A stretch of DNA of 6,445 nucleotides, from positions 1 to 6,445 of the forward strand of contig CALGUT010000664.1 in the NCBI GenBank assembly GCA_937920335.1, in the 5' to 3' direction. The notes under the pieces were generated by a model that had not been told where the DNA came from, did no database searches, and worked only from the letters and a program-made list of their open reading frames with translations. This DNA is from an uncultured Opitutales bacterium. Its GTDB lineage: Bacteria; Verrucomicrobiota; Verrucomicrobiia; Opitutales; UBA2995. The position numbers were made by a program, and so were the translations under genes. Below, piece after piece: positions 5,035-6,445 of the stretch (within the stretch, counting starts at the first letter, position 1; each line of letters starts with the position of its first letter).

Positions 5035-6445
5035 ATGGCTCAACCCAAACCTCTTTTGAAGGGATTTATCCTTTCTCTTCTCGCACTGCTCGGCGTAACA
5101 ACGGCTGCGGCTCAAACTCCAAATCAATCGCCCAACATTCTCTTCATCTATCTGGATGATATGGGGTATGGTGATGTAAGCTTCTCAAACCCGGAATCCA
5201 AGATCCCAACGCCGCACATCGACCGCTTGGCGCAAGAAGGTATTTCATTCACCGACGCCCATACCGCAGCAGCGGTTTGTGGACCTAGTCGTTACGGTTT
5301 ACTGACGGGTCGCTATCCCTGGCGCCGAGGAAAAGGTGGCAGTAGCAACGGTGCAAAGTTCCGCGACTTGTTTATCGAAGAGGGACGCCTGACACTGGCA
5401 TCTTTACTCAAACAGAAGCAGTACAACACGGCCCAGCTTGGAAAATGGGGACTGCGCCACAATTATTCCGATGCGGTTCGTCCAGGTAGAGAACCGGGTG
5501 ATCTCGATGCCTACGATTTTGAAACGAAGCGCCTGCTCGGTGCTCAGTTGGTGGGCTTCGACTATTCCTGGTGCATCACTTATCTCGTTAAGGAAGACAG
5601 CAATATTAAAACTCAGTTTGAAAACGGCCGACCGCTCGATCCGACTCTCGCTCCAACCGATCCGTATCGCTGGTTACCCGACAGTGCTGAAAAGGTAGTC
5701 GAATACCTGGAAGTCTATGCCGGGGAAAAGGAAAACTCAAAGTTCGGTATCGATGCCGACCAGCCATTCTTTATTTATTGGGATCCTCCCAGTCCGCACG
5801 ATCCTGTGGTGCCTAACGAAGCCTTTATCGGGAGATCCGGTGCCGGTGCTTATGGCGACTTTGTTTTCGAAATCGATCACTATATCGGAGACATGCTGGA
5901 TGCACTCGATCGATTCAACCTGGCCGACCAGACCTTAGTCATCTTCGCATCCGATAACGGTCCGGACGTTTCATCCTATGAACGGATTCGAAGCCACAAT
6001 CACTTCAGTATGGGTAATCGTCGCGGCATCAAAACCGATGTCTTGGAAAGCGGACATCGCTTGCCGTTGGTTGTTCGCTGGCCCGGCCATATCCAGCCCA
6101 ATCAAACAAATGACCAATTGGTTTCCCTAACCGACTGGTTTGCCACCCTCGCAGAGATTACCGGTCAAAAAATCCCAAAGGACGCGGGTGAGGACAGTCT
6201 TAGCTTTCTTCCGCTCTTGCTCAAGGGCAGCCTCGATCAGCCCTACCGCACAAGCGTCATTCATCATACGCCACGTGGTGAATTTGCCATCCGTCACAAC
6301 GACTGGGTCTTTGTGGATCATGGGCCTCCCGAGGCCGACGAACCGGAATGGTTTCGGCAGCAACTTAAAGTAGAGTCACATTATTATCCAGGCCAGTTAT
6401 ATAACCTGAAGACCGATCCTACCCAGTCGATTGATCTATATGGAA
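5035..6445 (+). CDS. Secreted type I sulfatase with altered GKWGLR motif, C-terminus outside the window
   Basis: The reading frame stays open to the window's right edge, giving 470 residues; probably only a short C-terminal piece is missing. A signal peptide covers about residues 1-26 (FILSLLALLGVTTAAA, cleavage before Gln27). Sulfatase residues visible: Asp41-Asp42 in YLDDMGYGD, the CGPSR motif with Cys82 (formylglycine) and Arg86, Lys137 in GKWGLR, His255 in PSPHDP, Asp307-Asn308 in SDNGP and Lys333 in RGIKTDVLESGHRLP. The position usually held by histidine two residues after Lys137 is Gly139, and the familiar EGG is ESG. The segments VPNEAFIGRSGAGAYGDFV and HRLPLVVRWPG resemble an arylsulfatase group common in PVC bacteria and Bacteroidetes. 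The frame also has an upstream ATG at 4996, eight codons of which are partly basic; I prefer 5035 because it gives a compact signal peptide, though neither has a good ribosome-binding site. Likely last visible gene of the operon. Confidence 0.92.
   Translation, partial: MAQPKPLLKGFILSLLALLGVTTAAAQTPNQSPNILFIYLDDMGYGDVSFSNPESKIPTPHIDRLAQEGISFTDAHTAAAVCGPSRYGLLTGRYPWRRGKGGSSNGAKFRDLFIEEGRLTLASLLKQKQYNTAQLGKWGLRHNYSDAVRPGREPGDLDAYDFETKRLLGAQLVGFDYSWCITYLVKEDSNIKTQFENGRPLDPTLAPTDPYRWLPDSAEKVVEYLEVYAGEKENSKFGIDADQPFFIYWDPPSPHDPVVPNEAFIGRSGAGAYGDFVFEIDHYIGDMLDALDRFNLADQTLVIFASDNGPDVSSYERIRSHNHFSMGNRRGIKTDVLESGHRLPLVVRWPGHIQPNQTNDQLVSLTDWFATLAEITGQKIPKDAGEDSLSFLPLLLKGSLDQPYRTSVIHHTPRGEFAIRHNDWVFVDHGPPEADEPEWFRQQLKVESHYYPGQLYNLKTDPTQSIDLYG

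Noticed and set aside
5438..5938. Two forward-strand frames (5438-5698 and 5717-5938) within the third sulfatase
   Set aside because: They are out of frame with the long sulfatase frame that starts at 5035 and continues with conserved motifs to the window's end.
1..6445. Mobile elements, CRISPR arrays, tRNA or rRNA genes
   Set aside because: I saw no transposase or integrase sequence, no regularly spaced repeats and no recognisable tRNA or rRNA sequence in the gaps.

Overview
This window looks like part of a sulfated-glycan gene cluster from a bacterium of the Planctomycetota-Verrucomicrobiota group. The reasoning rests on family recognition: the sigma factor resembles the Rhodopirellula/Verrucomicrobium-type sigma-70 family, its partner is a FecR-like membrane protein carrying a LamG-like domain, and both sit among several secreted type I sulfatases. 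Moderate GC content, sparse Shine-Dalgarno sequences and a TTG start fit this loosely. The exact phylum (marine Verrucomicrobiota seems slightly favoured) cannot be settled from the window.

Layout, all on the + strand: (1) bases 1-1122 are the C-terminal part of a sulfatase resembling the heparan N-sulfatase-like group, cut by the window's left edge; (2) bases 1123-1482 are an AT-rich, apparently non-coding gap with short repeats and probably the promoter of the next unit; (3) 1483-2016 is an ECF-like sigma factor; (4) 2013-3596 is a single-pass FecR/LamG protein, coupled to the sigma gene by an ATGA overlap; (5) 3639-4985 is a complete secreted sulfatase; (6) 5035-6445 is a third secreted sulfatase, running off the right edge.

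The gaps in the run from 1483 onward are -4, 42 and 49 bases with no convincing terminator, so sigma factor, presumed anti-sigma/sensor and two sulfatases probably form one operon. The inferred logic is that the FecR/LamG protein holds the sigma factor at the inner membrane and senses a glycan-related signal in the periplasm through its LamG-like region. Released sigma would then drive the sulfatases, which remove sulfate esters from a polysaccharide in the periplasm or outside the cell. The three sulfatases differ in their active-site motifs, suggesting different sulfate positions or sugars. No TonB-dependent receptor, glycoside hydrolase or transporter is visible, so the substrate is unknown. 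The two most notable points are the LamG-bearing sensor in a sulfatase operon and the third sulfatase's loss of a normally conserved active-site histidine.
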